64,000 nucleotides of DNA from Emmonsiellopsis sp. PD_33 (taxonomy: Eukaryota; Ascomycota; Eurotiomycetes; Onygenales; Ajellomycetaceae): NCBI GenBank assembly GCA_032988165.1, contig JANTQF010000006.1, forward strand, positions 224,994 to 288,993. Reading direction: 5' to 3'. This document shows positions 47,315 through 56,950 of this stretch, piece after piece; the stretch's first letter is position 1, and every line of letters begins with the position of its first letter. A program made the position numbers and the translations under genes. The notes beneath the pieces were generated by a model, which saw only the letters and a program-made list of their open reading frames with translations, did not search any database and was not told the DNA's origin.

Positions 47315-47633
47315 ATGTGTTCTATAACAACTCTGAATGTTAATGTCTCTTGTATAGTGTAATTAATGTTAGAATGATGATGTACTGAGATTAATGAGAG
47401 TAATTATAGAATATATTGACATAGTAATAGATCTAGATAATAGGTTCAGATTATTTCCCCTAGCAACACCTAAAATGGAAATTATTTTAATCACAACCAG
47501 TAACACATCATGTTTACCTCTCTTTCCCTTCTCTTTTCCTCCTCATTTTTCTCTCCTCTTCTCTTCTCTTTTATAGTCTCTAAAATCTCTATCTCCAACT
47601 CCCCCCCCATTTCAACCATCTCTATCTAGTAGT
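47315..47633. promoter_or_regulatory. Shared intergenic region of the two divergent passenger genes
   Basis: It separates the putative ATG of the minus-strand gene from the ATG of the H3-like gene by about 320 bp. The half nearest the H3-like gene is a long pyrimidine tract (CTCTTTCCCTTCTCTTTTCC and onward), a common core-promoter feature in fungi. A bidirectional promoter is inferred from position only. Confidence 0.45.
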
Positions 47634-48739
47634 ATGTCTAGGTATGTGTCTCCAGCCTTCTTCCCCTAGAAACTGATGTATGAACTAATATATGGGTTTA
47701 TTTTCAGCTACTACCTAATCAACTGCAAGCACTCCCCTGGGATCCATAAGAAACATAATAAGGCCTTCATGATGAAGAAGTATCATGAGGATCACAAGAA
47801 ATGAGCTGATAATCAAAAGGCATGGCTTGAAGTAGATGGTGAGCACAGAGCTAAGGACTATACTGATATTAAGCCTGAGCCACAGCTACCAGCTGATCTA
47901 TCAGGTAAGATATTATTCAGAATAATATTAATGATTTACTAATAGCTAAATTAATTAAAGAGAAGGAGATTATATTTTAACAGACAAGTATGTATCTAGT
48001 TTTGGGAATAGGGCCATTCAGTCAGCTTGTGCAGGAGATAATTCAGGATTTGCCTAAGACAGGTAGGAAAAATCTGGGTGATAGGTATCATGTCCAGGCT
48101 GAGGCCATTGATTGTCTACATCTCATTAGTGAGGAGACACTAGTGACCCTCTTTAAATGTAGGTAATGAGATAATGTAACAGTCTATTAATGATATGATG
48201 CTGATAGTACTCCAGATGCAAATCTCTACCTGATCTATTACTAGAAGAAGATCCTTTAAGTAGATAACATGCAGCTTGTTCTGTTGATTTTGAGAGGGGT
48301 GAGCTGTCCATACTTTAGAGGCACAAAGCTGGAGGTAGCTGTGGGAGAGAATAAGGAGTAGGGAGTGAAAACTAAAGGCCATGACATGGAGAGACAGGCA
48401 GCAGGGTGTGAGTTGGAAGACTTTGATGTGAATACATCAGATGATAAGGACTGGGTTGATAGTGAGGAAGAGGAGGATACTACAAGTGAGGAAGATGAAG
48501 ATAGAGATATGGAGCTTGATTCAGCAGATCTAGTCTTAATCCTGAAGAATGAGGAGAAAGGCTGTATGGTGAAGTCTGTGGTTAAGAGGTCTGTGTCCAA
48601 CAAGCATGGGGTTATGAAGTCTGTGGTTGAGAGGCATGTGCAGTGTGCAGCTAAGAAGTGTGGGGTTTCAGAGCCTGTGGTTGACAAGCCTGTAGAGGGT
48701 GTGATTAAGGAGTATGGAGAGTGGCCCAAGAGCCTGTAG
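47634..48739 (+). pseudogene. Histone H3/CENP-A-like gene inside the hAT element
   Basis: Histone-fold blocks of the H3 family, ungapped by eye: Pro-Phe-Ser-Gln-Leu-Val-Gln-Glu-Ile-Ile-Gln-Asp (48011-48046; H3 PFxRLVREIAQD), an enlarged loop 1 (Lys-Thr-Gly-Arg-Lys-Asn-Leu-Gly-Asp-Arg-Tyr), Gln-Ala-Glu-Ala-Ile-Asp-Cys-Leu...Glu-Glu-Thr-Leu-Val-Thr-Leu-Phe (about 48095-48154; H3 alpha-2), then after a 45-nt intron (GT at 48163, AG at 48207, phase kept) Asp-Ala-Asn-Leu-Tyr-Leu-Ile...Asn-Met-Gln-Leu (H3 DTNLCAI...DIQL, same 21-residue spacing). The same frame runs on through 48365-48739 as an Asp/Glu-rich tail of about 120 residues followed by a Lys/Val-rich end. An upstream exon from ATG 47634 (to 47904, donor GTAAGA) is plausible; alpha-N is not recognised. 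In-frame stops near 47669, 47804, 48239, 48254 and 48357 make it a pseudogene. Confidence 0.8.
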
Positions 48740-48929
48740 CAGCTCCAGATACTAAGGAGTAGATATATAGTAGGAATGATATGATGATATGAAGTGAGTA
48801 TTAGCTTGTTACTATAATGAGTGGAAAATTAATACAGTAGAAAAAATGTAACAAGAAATGATAATAATTCATATGAAATTTTTCATGATGATTTCTAACT
48901 GCATATGGTTTATTATTGTACCTGGGATT

Positions 48930-49140
48930 TCCCTTCCCATTCCATCCCATCCCATCTCTTTATGGGACAGGATAGGACAGGACATGGGAGAACCATTCAT
49001 GCAACAGAACAGGACATGGGATTTTAATTTGATTATGGGATGGGACATGGGAGCACACATTTTGGTATGAGATGAAACAGGATTAATATCTATAGGATAA
49101 ATATATAGAGATAGTTTCCCATCCTGTCCCATCCCATCCC
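48930..49140 (-). repeat. hAT right subterminal repeats
   Basis: CCCATCCCATCCC, GGGACAGGATAGGACAGGAC and related words mirror the left subterminal region. Confidence 0.75.
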
Positions 49141-49153
49141 AGCAGCAGCTTTA
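49131..49153 (-). repeat. hAT right terminal inverted repeat
   Basis: The minus strand starts TAAAGCTGCTGCTGGGATGG. See the left repeat at 39922-39944. Confidence 0.93.
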
Positions 49154-49161
49154 ATTTAAAC
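49154..49161. repeat. hAT target-site duplication ATTTAAAC (right)
   Basis: Identical to 39914-39921. Confidence 0.95.
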
Positions 49162-49249
49162 TCCTTTGAGATTGATAATAATAAATTAGCAGAATGAGTT
49201 TTGAGTCTAGAGGCTGTTAGAGGACTAACAGCTCCTAGAAGAGAGATAT
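49162..49249 (+). pseudogene. G2(+) pol continuation after the hAT element
   Basis: Matches the minus strand of 51180-51268 in the complete G2 copy (block ending near Glu-Ala-Val-Arg-Gly-Leu there). Joins 39913 when the hAT element and one TSD are removed. Confidence 0.8.
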
Positions 49250-49751
49250 TATTATAGATTGGCTTCAGAACTCCTAACAACCTAATAATATTTATGGATG
49301 ACAACATTAACCTCAGTAGTCTATCTAATATGAATGAAGGGATCTATAAGTCTTTGATCTTCCTTTCCCATAAGCAAGTAAACTTCATTTAATTGGCACT
49401 ATGCAACACAAAATAATGTTCCAGCTATATAGCACACTAATGCATGTTCCTACTAATATTTCAGTTAAACATCTTAGTAGTTACTCAATTAATCTCTTTT
49501 CTTTATTCTTTTAGGCCCTATTTGTTCAGCTAATTAAATATATTTTGGACTTATACTTTCCTTATCACTCACTTAGTTTAGTGCCCCTCACTGCCTACTA
49601 TATCTAGCTGGCCTGGCCCTAACATTTTATCTCTTTCCTTTTCTTCTTTGTCTTTCATTTTGTGTATTTTGCTACATATAGCTTTACCTCAATGCAGCTT
49701 ATTAGTTGATCACACACCAAATCTTAGTATCACCACCTTAGTTCCTTAACA
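49250..49751 (+). repeat. G2(+) 3' LTR (502 bp)
   Basis: Begins TATTATAGATTGG (decayed from TGTCACAGATTGG) and ends CTTAGTTCCTTAACA. Length equals the LTR at 62418-62919. A third copy is at 50677-51179 in inverted orientation. Confidence 0.93.
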
Positions 49752-50130
49752 GTCTGGTTTAATGGGAGTCGGTTGAAGGCCCCTGGCTGGGCAGGGCTCC
49801 GGGGGTTGATCTTTAACCGTGTTTAGTTAAGGCCGTCGCCAGGCGGTCCGGGGTGTCCGCACAGGGTCTGGGCAGGCCCGGGCTATGTCTTCAGGCGAAG
49901 TTGGTTAAAGGGGGCGAGCCGGACCAGGCCCTGGGGGTGACTCTTTAACCGTGGCTGGTTAAAGGTTTAACCGGGGTTAGTCAGCAGGGTCTGGGCCCCG
50001 GAGGGGAGTCTTCGACCACGGTTAGTTGAGGGTTTGACCGGAGGTAGTTAAAGGCCCCCTGCCGGGCCGGCCTCCAGGGGTGACACTTTAGCCGCAGGCG
50101 GTTAAAGGTTTTAACCAGGATCAGTTAAAG
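49752..50130. repeat. GC-rich, CpG-retaining repeat with GTTAAAGG words
   Basis: Rich in CCGG, CCCGGG and CGG, with about ten GGTTAAAGG/TTTAACCGTGG/GTTAGTTAAGG-type words spaced 20-70 bp apart in both orientations. No gene. Strong contrast in composition with all flanking elements. Confidence 0.75.
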
Positions 50131-50455
50131 GGGCCGTGAGGGGGTCCAGGCCAGGCACAACCAGAATGGGGGGGGCCAACCACACATAACAATCAGGGCA
50201 GGGGGGGTATTGGGGAGTCTGCAGGGCATTCTCTGCAGGATGGGTAGTTAGGGCTGACTGGATAGTAGCATGGGTGGTTTCTGAGATGTATACATGAGTA
50301 TCATATACATCTGCCTGTAGCCCTGCCTGCATACCTAGACATATATAGCTCTCTATCCATAGACAGATCCGGCTGCATACTCATATATGTTAGGCTAACT
50401 CACCCTTCACCAGGAGGCCCCCTCACTAATGCTCAGGTAAAGGTTCAGGGAAAGT
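50131..50455. other. Middle part of the GC-rich locus, no gene
   Basis: Moderate GC, with ATATATAG-type words. Similar in layout to 63231-63480 on the other side of the G2(-) element. Confidence 0.5.
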
Positions 50456-50676
50456 TGAACTGCATGCCTGGCCCTGGCCACCCCCCTCTAGCGATACCCC
50501 CCCTACAGAGGCCCACTGGGGCATGCGGGCCCAGTCTGGGCTACCCTCCAGTTAAACACCCCTGCTGGGACATCCGGGCCGGCCCGCCCTACCACCCTCT
50601 AAGCATCCCCGGGGCGGCCGGTCACCCTGGGCACCACCCACCAGAGCACCTGGGCCTGGTCTGGCCCACCCCACCA
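50456..50676. repeat. GC-rich modules ending at the G2(-) LTR
   Basis: Modules such as GGGACATCCGGGCCGGCC, CCAGTTAAACACCCC and GGGCGGCCGGTCACCCTGGG recur at 62920-63200. The long open frames across it come from Pro/Gly-rich composition. Confidence 0.7.
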
Positions 50677-51179
50677 TGTTAAGAAACTAAGGTGGTGATA
50701 CTAAGATTTGGTGTGTGATCAACTAACAAGCTGTATTGAGGTAAAGCTATATGTAGCTAAATACACAAAATGAAAGATGAAGAAGAAAAGGAAAAGGGTA
50801 AAATGTTAGGAGCAAGCCAGCTAGATATAGTAGGTAGTGGGGGGTATTAAACTAAGTGAGCAGTAAGAAAAGTATAAGTCTGAAACATATTTAATTAGCT
50901 GAATAAATAGAGTTTAAAAGAAATAAAGAAAAGAGATTGGTTGAATAACTACCAAGACATTTAATCAGAATATTAGTAGGGACATGTATTAGCATGCCAT
51001 ATAGCTGGAATATTATTTTATGTCACACAATGCTAATCAAATAAAGTTTACTTACTCACAGAAAGGAAAGATTAGAGACTTATAGATCCCTTCATCTATA
51101 TTAAATAGATTGCTAAGATTAATATTATCATCTATAAACATTATTAGGTTATTAGAAGTTCTGAAGTCAATCTATGAGA
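50677..51179 (-). repeat. G2(-) 3' LTR
   Basis: Plus strand starts TGTTAAGAAACTAAGG and ends TCAATCTATGAGA. More AT-rich than the 5' LTR, with transition differences. A purine-rich tract, AAAGAAGAAATGT, precedes it on the minus strand. Confidence 0.93.
51045..51179 (-). CDS. Pol C-terminus encoded within the LTR
   Basis: The pol frame on the minus strand does not stop at the LTR edge. It continues as Arg-Thr-Ser-Asn-Asn-Leu-Ile-Met-Phe-Ile-Asp-Asp and Asp-Glu-Gly-Ile-Tyr-Lys-Ser-Leu-Ile-Phe-Pro. The 5' LTR copy (62777-62919) keeps this stretch open, ending Gln-Gln-Val-Asn-Phe-Ile-stop, and the G2(+) LTR has the same segment with decay. One stop (TAG) occurs at the LTR edge in this copy. Confidence 0.6.
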
Positions 51180-53530
51180 ACATTTCTTCTTTAGAGGCTA
51201 TTAGTCCTCTAACAGCCTCTAAGTTTAAGGCTCATTCTGCTGGTTTATCATCATCAATCTTGAAGAGGTTCAAATAGTTACTGAGTTCATCATTGAGGAG
51301 TCTATTAAGGTCACTCCAGGTCCATCAAGCTTCTAGGGGTGCAAGGGGTAGAATATGTAGCCAGTCATGTATCTCCTGGAATTGCCTAGCTCATTTTTGC
51401 ACTTCATCCTGAGATATACTGTTTTCATAAAGGTACTTCACCCATTTCCTCATATCTCTAGTAGAATCCTTGAGTGCCAGCCCTCATTCATCTATCTTCA
51501 GCTGCTTTACTGCACAGCATGCACAAGCTAGGGTGTCACTGCATGTTCATGGTTGATAAGGGGCTGATTCTGATGGCAGGACTCTGCATATAACACTTCA
51601 TATAGTTAGGAGTCTGGGCTCACCATTTTCAGGGGGCAGACAGCATGAACCAAGCAGGGTACTGTTCATAAGGCTGGGATTGAGAGGGGATATTTCATTA
51701 GTAGGGGCAGGTAGGATGTCATCAGCAGGTATAGATAGGGGATTATTAGTAGAGAAGGATCTGTGGTAGCAATCAATCTCATCTTGATGCAGGGCAAGAA
51801 GTTCAGTGAGGTAGGCAATATTCTTAAGAGGCTTATCAGTAATTTCATGATTATTCTTTCATTTAACTCTAAATATGAGCTTTTCATTATAGGTGAACAC
51901 CCTTAATATAGCTTTGACCTTGAATTCTTCTCAGCTGTCAACATGAATGGGGCAGGCAATTCAATTATTTACTTGCATTAGAAATAGGTTATTTACTGCA
52001 GGTCAGAGGAGTAAAACATGGAATACATTGTAGATCTATATCATATTAGAAAGTTATAGTCTGTATGCATTTAAGCTGATGATTATAGTGATCTCAAACA
52101 GGTTGATCTGTTTACTATCTAATTTCTTTAATAAGCACTGTGTGGTGATGTTCTGGATATCAAGCTAAACTAAATCACCAATTCAATATGTAGGTGCAGG
52201 TAGATGCCATTGATTAGCCTATTCAGCCTGGATTACTTGGCTGTACTGCATGGTAGCTTGTATATACTCTAATATTTCTTTTATTATTCCTGTGAATTCT
52301 TTGGAATCCTGCAGGTCTATTGAATTGACTACATCAATCTCTTCAAAGCCCATCTGTGGGTGATAATCAAGGTTCCTAAAGAATGATGTCATACCAGTGG
52401 TCTTAGAGCTAGTATTATTAGTGGTGAATTCACTAATAGAGAGCCATTCCCTTTAGTCATCCTGCATGTAGTTGTAGTAGGCATGGAGGTGCTGTTCCAT
52501 TCATAAATTGAATCTCTCAGTTTGATCATTTATCTGGGGGTGGTAGGCCATTAACAGGGCAGCTTTAACACCTAGCAGGCTTTATAGATGCTTCCAGAAG
52601 TTGACAATGAACTGTAGGCCTCAGTCTGACACAACAGTTTTCAGTAGGTCATGATGTTTCCACATGTGATCCCTGAAGAGCTTGGTAGTGTCTCTGGCAG
52701 AGATTGCTTTCTTACAGAGAATGTAGTGCTATTATTTCATTAGTCTATCAGCCACTACCATCATAGAGTTATAGTTCCTGCTTTTCAGAAGTTTGATAAT
52801 AAAGTCCACACTAATATCAGTCCATCATTTTTAGGGTATAGGTAGTAGTTTCAGGATCCCATGGTATCATTCCCTGTTTAGAGTTGTTTCTCAGCAGGTG
52901 AAGCAGTTTTTAATATAATAAGTGAGAAATTATCACATAGCAGACTAGTAGTATCCTCAGTTCAGAAGATCATATATTTTTACTTTCCCAGGGTGTCCAG
53001 CTATCAGGGAATCATGGTGTAGCTGAAGGAGATGCTCTTGAAGCAGTTCATAATCTAAGATATAGCATTTTCTGAGGTAGTATAACTGTTCATTGCATTC
53101 ACTACAGTAGGTAAGAGAGATTAGACAAGAATGCCTGGTCTCAGTTCTCAGTAAATTTAGAACTGTGTTGGGAAATGCATCAGCATTATAGCTATAGTAG
53201 AAGAGTTCTTTGAGGTCCAGTTGATCAGTGTTGTTTTCAGGCCAGGCCAGGCTGTTCAGGCAGGATACTCTGGTATCAGGTTGGGCTGAGGGGTCTCCTC
53301 CAGCTTCCCCAGTTTTGAGCTGAATCAGTGTAGGGGATTCTGAATCTTCATCAGGATGTTTAGACTGGTCAGAAGTCAAGCTCTGAAGGTCATCATCATT
53401 ATTAGAGTTATCATCTTCATCAGAGATGAGATTAATGCTATTGTCATCATCATCAGAGTCATCATTGGTGTGCAAATCTTCAAACTGGAGGCTGAGTTCT
53501 AGTTCAGTGATGTTCCATGGTTTCAAAATG
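51180..53530 (-). pseudogene. G2(-) pol: integrase and C-terminal region
   Basis: The acidic Asp/Ser-rich connection is open for 189 codons (53526-52957), including Cys-Asn-Glu-Gln-Leu-Tyr-Tyr and Gly-His-Pro-Gly-Lys of the integrase zinc region. The DDE core lies at about 52830-52350. A chromodomain-like segment (Glu-Glu-Phe-Lys-Val-Lys-Ala-Ile-Leu) is at about 51930. A further C-terminal extension of about 200 residues (51880-51180) has Asn-Asn-His-Glu-Ile-Thr and Ala-Cys-Ala-Cys-Cys-Ala blocks. Several stops. Confidence 0.88.
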
Positions 53531-55100
53531 GATTGATTGAGTGCATCTAGTTGGGGGTCACCAGGTTCCAGAAGGTCCTGAGATTATCAGGTAAGTGAGT
53601 CAGGTTTCTATTCTTGTTTTCCTGGGCAATATATAATCTTAAAGTTGAATCTGGAGAGGAATTCTAACCACCTTGCCTGACATCAGTTCAAAAGCTTTAT
53701 TGACATGAAATATTCAAGGTTTCAGTGGTCAGTAAGTACTTTAACTGGTAGGGCAGCACCTTCCAGCTCTGGTCTCCATTCTTTAAAGGCACAGATGATG
53801 GCTAAGAGTGCTTTGTCATAAATTTTATCATTGCATTCTGCCTTATTTAACTTCTTAGAAAAATAAGCCACAGGTCTCAGGATTCCTTCATTATCATATT
53901 GGGACAGTATTCTGGCATTCATATAGTCTGAGGAGTCAGTCTTGATCATCATCTCCCAGTCAGGGTTGTGGTACATGAGGGTTGGTGCAGTGATAAATGG
54001 TTTCTTGAAAGCCTTAAAAATTTATTGGTAGTGATTGGTCCATAGAAACTTTATATTTTTCTGGGTCAGAGTGACAAGTGGTTTTGCTAGGTAGCTAAAA
54101 TTCTTGATGAAACATTGATAGAAATTTATGAATCCTATGAAGGCCTGGATGTCTTTAACAGAGCAAGGTGTTTGTCATTCAATGATGGCTTTAACCTTTT
54201 CAGGGTCCATAGAGATGCCATTCAGAGAAATAATAAGGCCAAGGAATTTTGTTTCTTGAACATGGAATTCACACTTCTCAATTTCCAGCTGAATTCCAGC
54301 ATCTCAGAGTTTTTCAAGGACCATTCTAACATGTTTCTGGTGTTCTTTGAGAGTTTCACTGTAGACTAGAATATCATCAAGGTAGGCAGTGCAAAATTGG
54401 TCCAAGTATTTATGTAGTACATTATTAATGAAGTTCTGCCATGTAGCTGGGGCATTCAACATTCTGAATCCTAGGATGAGACTTTCAAACAGACTATATC
54501 TAGTGTAGAAGGCAGTGAGGTGTTCATTTCCTTCAGCTATCTGAATGTGGTTGAATGCTCCAATAATATCCATTTTCATGTAGTATTTTATCTTGGTCAA
54601 ATTGTTCAAGGTTTCTTGGATTAAGGGTATTAGGTAGTGGTTTTTGATGGTTATCTCATTCAGAGCATGATAGTTGACACACAACTAGAGTCCTCCTCTG
54701 GGTTTCTTGGTGAATAGCACTGGGGCTGTGACAGGGGAGGAGCTGAGACAAATAAATCTCTTTCTGAGGTTTTCATCAAGTCACTTCCTGAGGACTTTCA
54801 ATTCTCCTTGGGATATAGCATAGAGGGGGCTAAAACTATATTATTTACCAGGGACAAGATCAATTTTGTGATTATAAGGGTAATGTTCAGGGAGTTGTTC
54901 ATTCTTCATTCTAGAAAATAGGTCAAGAAATTCATGGTACTTAGGGGGTAACTTCTCTTTCAGATCCATCCTCTTCTTTTTGTTAAAGGCAGCTAGAGCC
55001 TTTTCAACATCTTCCATGGTGACAGAAAAGATCTGGGTTGCAGGGGATTTAATGAGACATTGAAATAGAGCAGCTCCAATGAGCACTATATCTAAAGTGG
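53531..55100 (-). pseudogene. G2(-) pol: RT and RNase H
   Basis: RT runs about 55060-54250. The block 54684-54304 is open for 126 codons: Met-Cys-Val-Asn-Tyr-His-Ala-Leu-Asn, Lys-Met-Asp-Ile-Ile-Gly-Ala-Phe-Asn, Gly-Phe-Arg-Met-Leu-Asn-Ala-Pro-Ala-Thr, and the intact Tyr-Leu-Asp-Asp box at 54373-54384. RNase H follows (53976-53722): Ile-Lys-Thr-Asp-Ser-Ser-Asp with Ala-Arg-Ile-Leu-Ser-Gln, then Lys-Ala-Leu-Leu-Ala-Ile. Catalytic residues of RT are kept, although the frame is broken elsewhere. Confidence 0.92.
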
Positions 55101-55590
55101 GCTGGTCTGGGGGTGAAGGAGCAAGGTTAGCTGGGCTGACCCAGGATGGTCTGGTTAGTTTTCTCTGGAAGTGTTCAGTGGTTAAGGGAGGGTTTAAATC
55201 AGCATGGATGGTTAGTGTTCAAGATTCAGAGAGGCAGTAAGCAAGGCATCAGGGGGAGCAAAAGGTCATGATGTTCTTCTTGCAGTTAATTTGGGGGTTA
55301 TGTTGATAAAGCCAGGAGATACTGAGAATAATGGGGTAGTTGGCAAGGCAGGTAATAAAGGTAAAGAGTTTTTTGATGTGCTGTTCAATTTATAGGTTCA
55401 AAGTGATATAGTGGGTTATTCTGCTGAAGATAGGTTTCTTTCCATTAAACCCTCAGACATCCCAGGGATTCTTCAAATGTTGGACAGGGAGGTTGTGGTA
55501 AAGCATAAAGAACTCATTAACAAAGGAAAAACCAGAGGCACTACTATCAGTCATGGCATGTGTGGGAATAAAAGAAGAGTTATCATTCTG
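55101..55590 (-). pseudogene. G2(-) aspartic protease
   Basis: Near 55555 the minus strand reads Met-Thr-Asp-Ser-Ser-Ala-Ser-Gly-Phe-Ser-Phe-Val-Asn-Glu, the DSGASG-type active site with Gly to Ser. Later Ile-Ile-Leu-Ser-Ile-Ser-Trp-Leu-Tyr-Gln-His-Asn-Pro-Gln-Ile near 55310 matches the LGxxWLxxHxPxI block of chromovirus proteases. Confidence 0.85.
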
Positions 55591-55599
55591 GATTCTTTC

Positions 55600-56691
55600 T
55601 ACCTAATAAGAAAGGATAAAGTGTTTTTGATTAAGGGTGGGGTCATCCTCCTCTAATTTCTCTGAGTCTGGAAGTCTCCAGTCATGACTTTGGCTGGAGA
55701 TGATTAGTTTCCCTGGGTGGTCAGGGTTGTGGGGGCAGTGGTCAGGGTGGTGATGATGATGGTTTTCAGAGCTTTGGTGGTTGAGCTGATGTCCAGCTGT
55801 GCTCAGGCAGGCCAGCTGGTAAGAAGCAGGCAGTTCCAGGCAAAGTGGCCTTGGCCACCATAATAGGAGCATAGATTTTGCTCACAGTGGTGTTTCTTTT
55901 CAGCATCAGTCAGAGGTTCCCATTTTTTGGACAGGGATAGGTCTATCAGGTCACCCAGTGGGAGGGCTGGGGATGCAGGTAGCAGCAGGAGTCCATTTGA
56001 GTTATCACCCTTTCAGTTTTGACTGTTATTTTGGGTTCAGAATGTGGTGTCATGGGCCCAGAGGCAGCTATCAAGTTTCCAGAGGAGCTCAACATACTTC
56101 TTGAGGCTGTGGGGGATGTCATGGTGGACCATCAGTTGTTTTAGCTCTTTACTAAAGCCCCAGGTTAGGCACCCTTTCTGAGCCTCTTCATCATATTCAC
56201 AGTACAGGATGATCCAGCAGAACTCAGCATAGTATCAGGCAAATTCCTGATTCTTTTAGTGAAGGTTTTTAAGCTCCATCTGAGCAGAGGACTTCTAGTC
56301 TGCCATGCTGAAGACAGATTTCAGGATATGCTTAAATTCTGCATAAGTGATGATATTGCATTCACCATCCTGGGTGTGAGGGATGAACTGGGACATGGCA
56401 ATACCTTCTAGGCAGGAGATGGCATAGACAACTCAGTTGAGATCTGAGGCAAAGTGGTCTCTATTTGCAATGAATTTTAAGGAAAGCTGGGTGAGGAATT
56501 CTTCAAGATTATTTCAGTCACTGGTGTACTTATCCAGGTCTGGGTGTTCTGGGGTTCATTTAGGTGACAGAGTAGGAGGTGATGGGGCCAGAGGGGGCAT
56601 GGAGGCCTGTTGCTGGTAGTTCTGAAAGGTGGTGAAGGCAGCATGGGGGTTTTGCCTAATAGCAGCAGTAAATTCTTGAGCATTTTGAGGG
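55600..56691 (-). pseudogene. G2(-) gag, main part
   Basis: Capsid-type sequence continues from the start at 62385-62302 across the G1 copy 4 insertion: Val-Pro-Gln-Asn-Ala-Gln-Glu-Phe, and later Leu-Thr-Gln-Leu-Ser-Leu-Lys-Phe. The zinc knuckle near 55880-55825 is Cys-Ser-Tyr-Tyr-Gly-Gly-Gln-Gly-His-Phe-Ala-Trp-Asn-Cys, so the second Cys has become Tyr (TGT to TAT). Several stops. Confidence 0.85.
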
Positions 56692-56696
56692 ACATT
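56692..56696. repeat. G1 copy 4 target-site duplication ACATT (left)
   Basis: Identical to 62297-62301. Confidence 0.93.
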
Positions 56697-56950
56697 TGTG
56701 AAGGGCTACACCCTTATACCCTATATCCATAGCTTGCCCGAACTTTGCCCAATCTCCAACTGCCTGATCAGACACCTCTGACCAGGCCTTTATATGAATA
56801 TTTATCTGCTCCAATCTTGCATAATTCTCTTCTGTTTATATCACATAATCTTATGATTCCTTTTCCTTTTTCCTTTCTTTCTCTAGTGATTACAATCTTG
56901 ATTCTAGCATATAGCTCACATGATCTGCTTATTGGAGTGCACCCATTACA
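56697..56950 (+). repeat. G1 copy 4 5' LTR
   Basis: TGTGAAGGGCTACACCC to GTGCACCCATTACA. The junction with the interior is palindromic: ATTACATTTTGTAAT. Confidence 0.95.

Larger units (their letters stand above)
39922..49153. mobile_element. hAT transposon (9.2 kb) with passenger genes
   Basis: It is bounded by 8-bp duplications and by terminal inverted repeats that match at 20 of 23 positions with three transitions; the termini begin TAAAG, fitting the hAT end pattern TARNG. Inside lie subterminal GGGATGGGA-type repeats on both sides, a degraded hAT transposase on the minus strand (43810 to about 41440), two minisatellites, and a divergent pair of other genes, one encoding a histone H3-like fold. 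At 9.2 kb it is several times longer than a typical hAT element (about 3-5 kb). It interrupts the 3' end of G2 pol. Confidence 0.94.
37651..49751 (+). mobile_element. G2 Ty3/gypsy element, 5'-truncated, plus strand
   Basis: From 37651 the sequence matches, in inverted orientation, the complete G2 element (53530 down to 50677). It covers the RNase H/integrase connection, integrase, the C-terminal chromodomain-like region and the 3' LTR (49250-49751). Gag, protease, RT and most of RNase H are missing. A hAT transposon (39922-49153) interrupts the 3' end of pol. Confidence 0.9.

Noticed and set aside
47394..47576. 60-codon plus-strand frame upstream of the H3-like gene
   Set aside because: Its second half is the pyrimidine tract (Leu/Phe/Pro/Ser run), best read as promoter sequence.
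49752..50130. Possible telomeric or subtelomeric repeat (TTAACC/GGTTAA words)
   Set aside because: The words are dispersed and in both orientations, not a head-to-tail telomere array.
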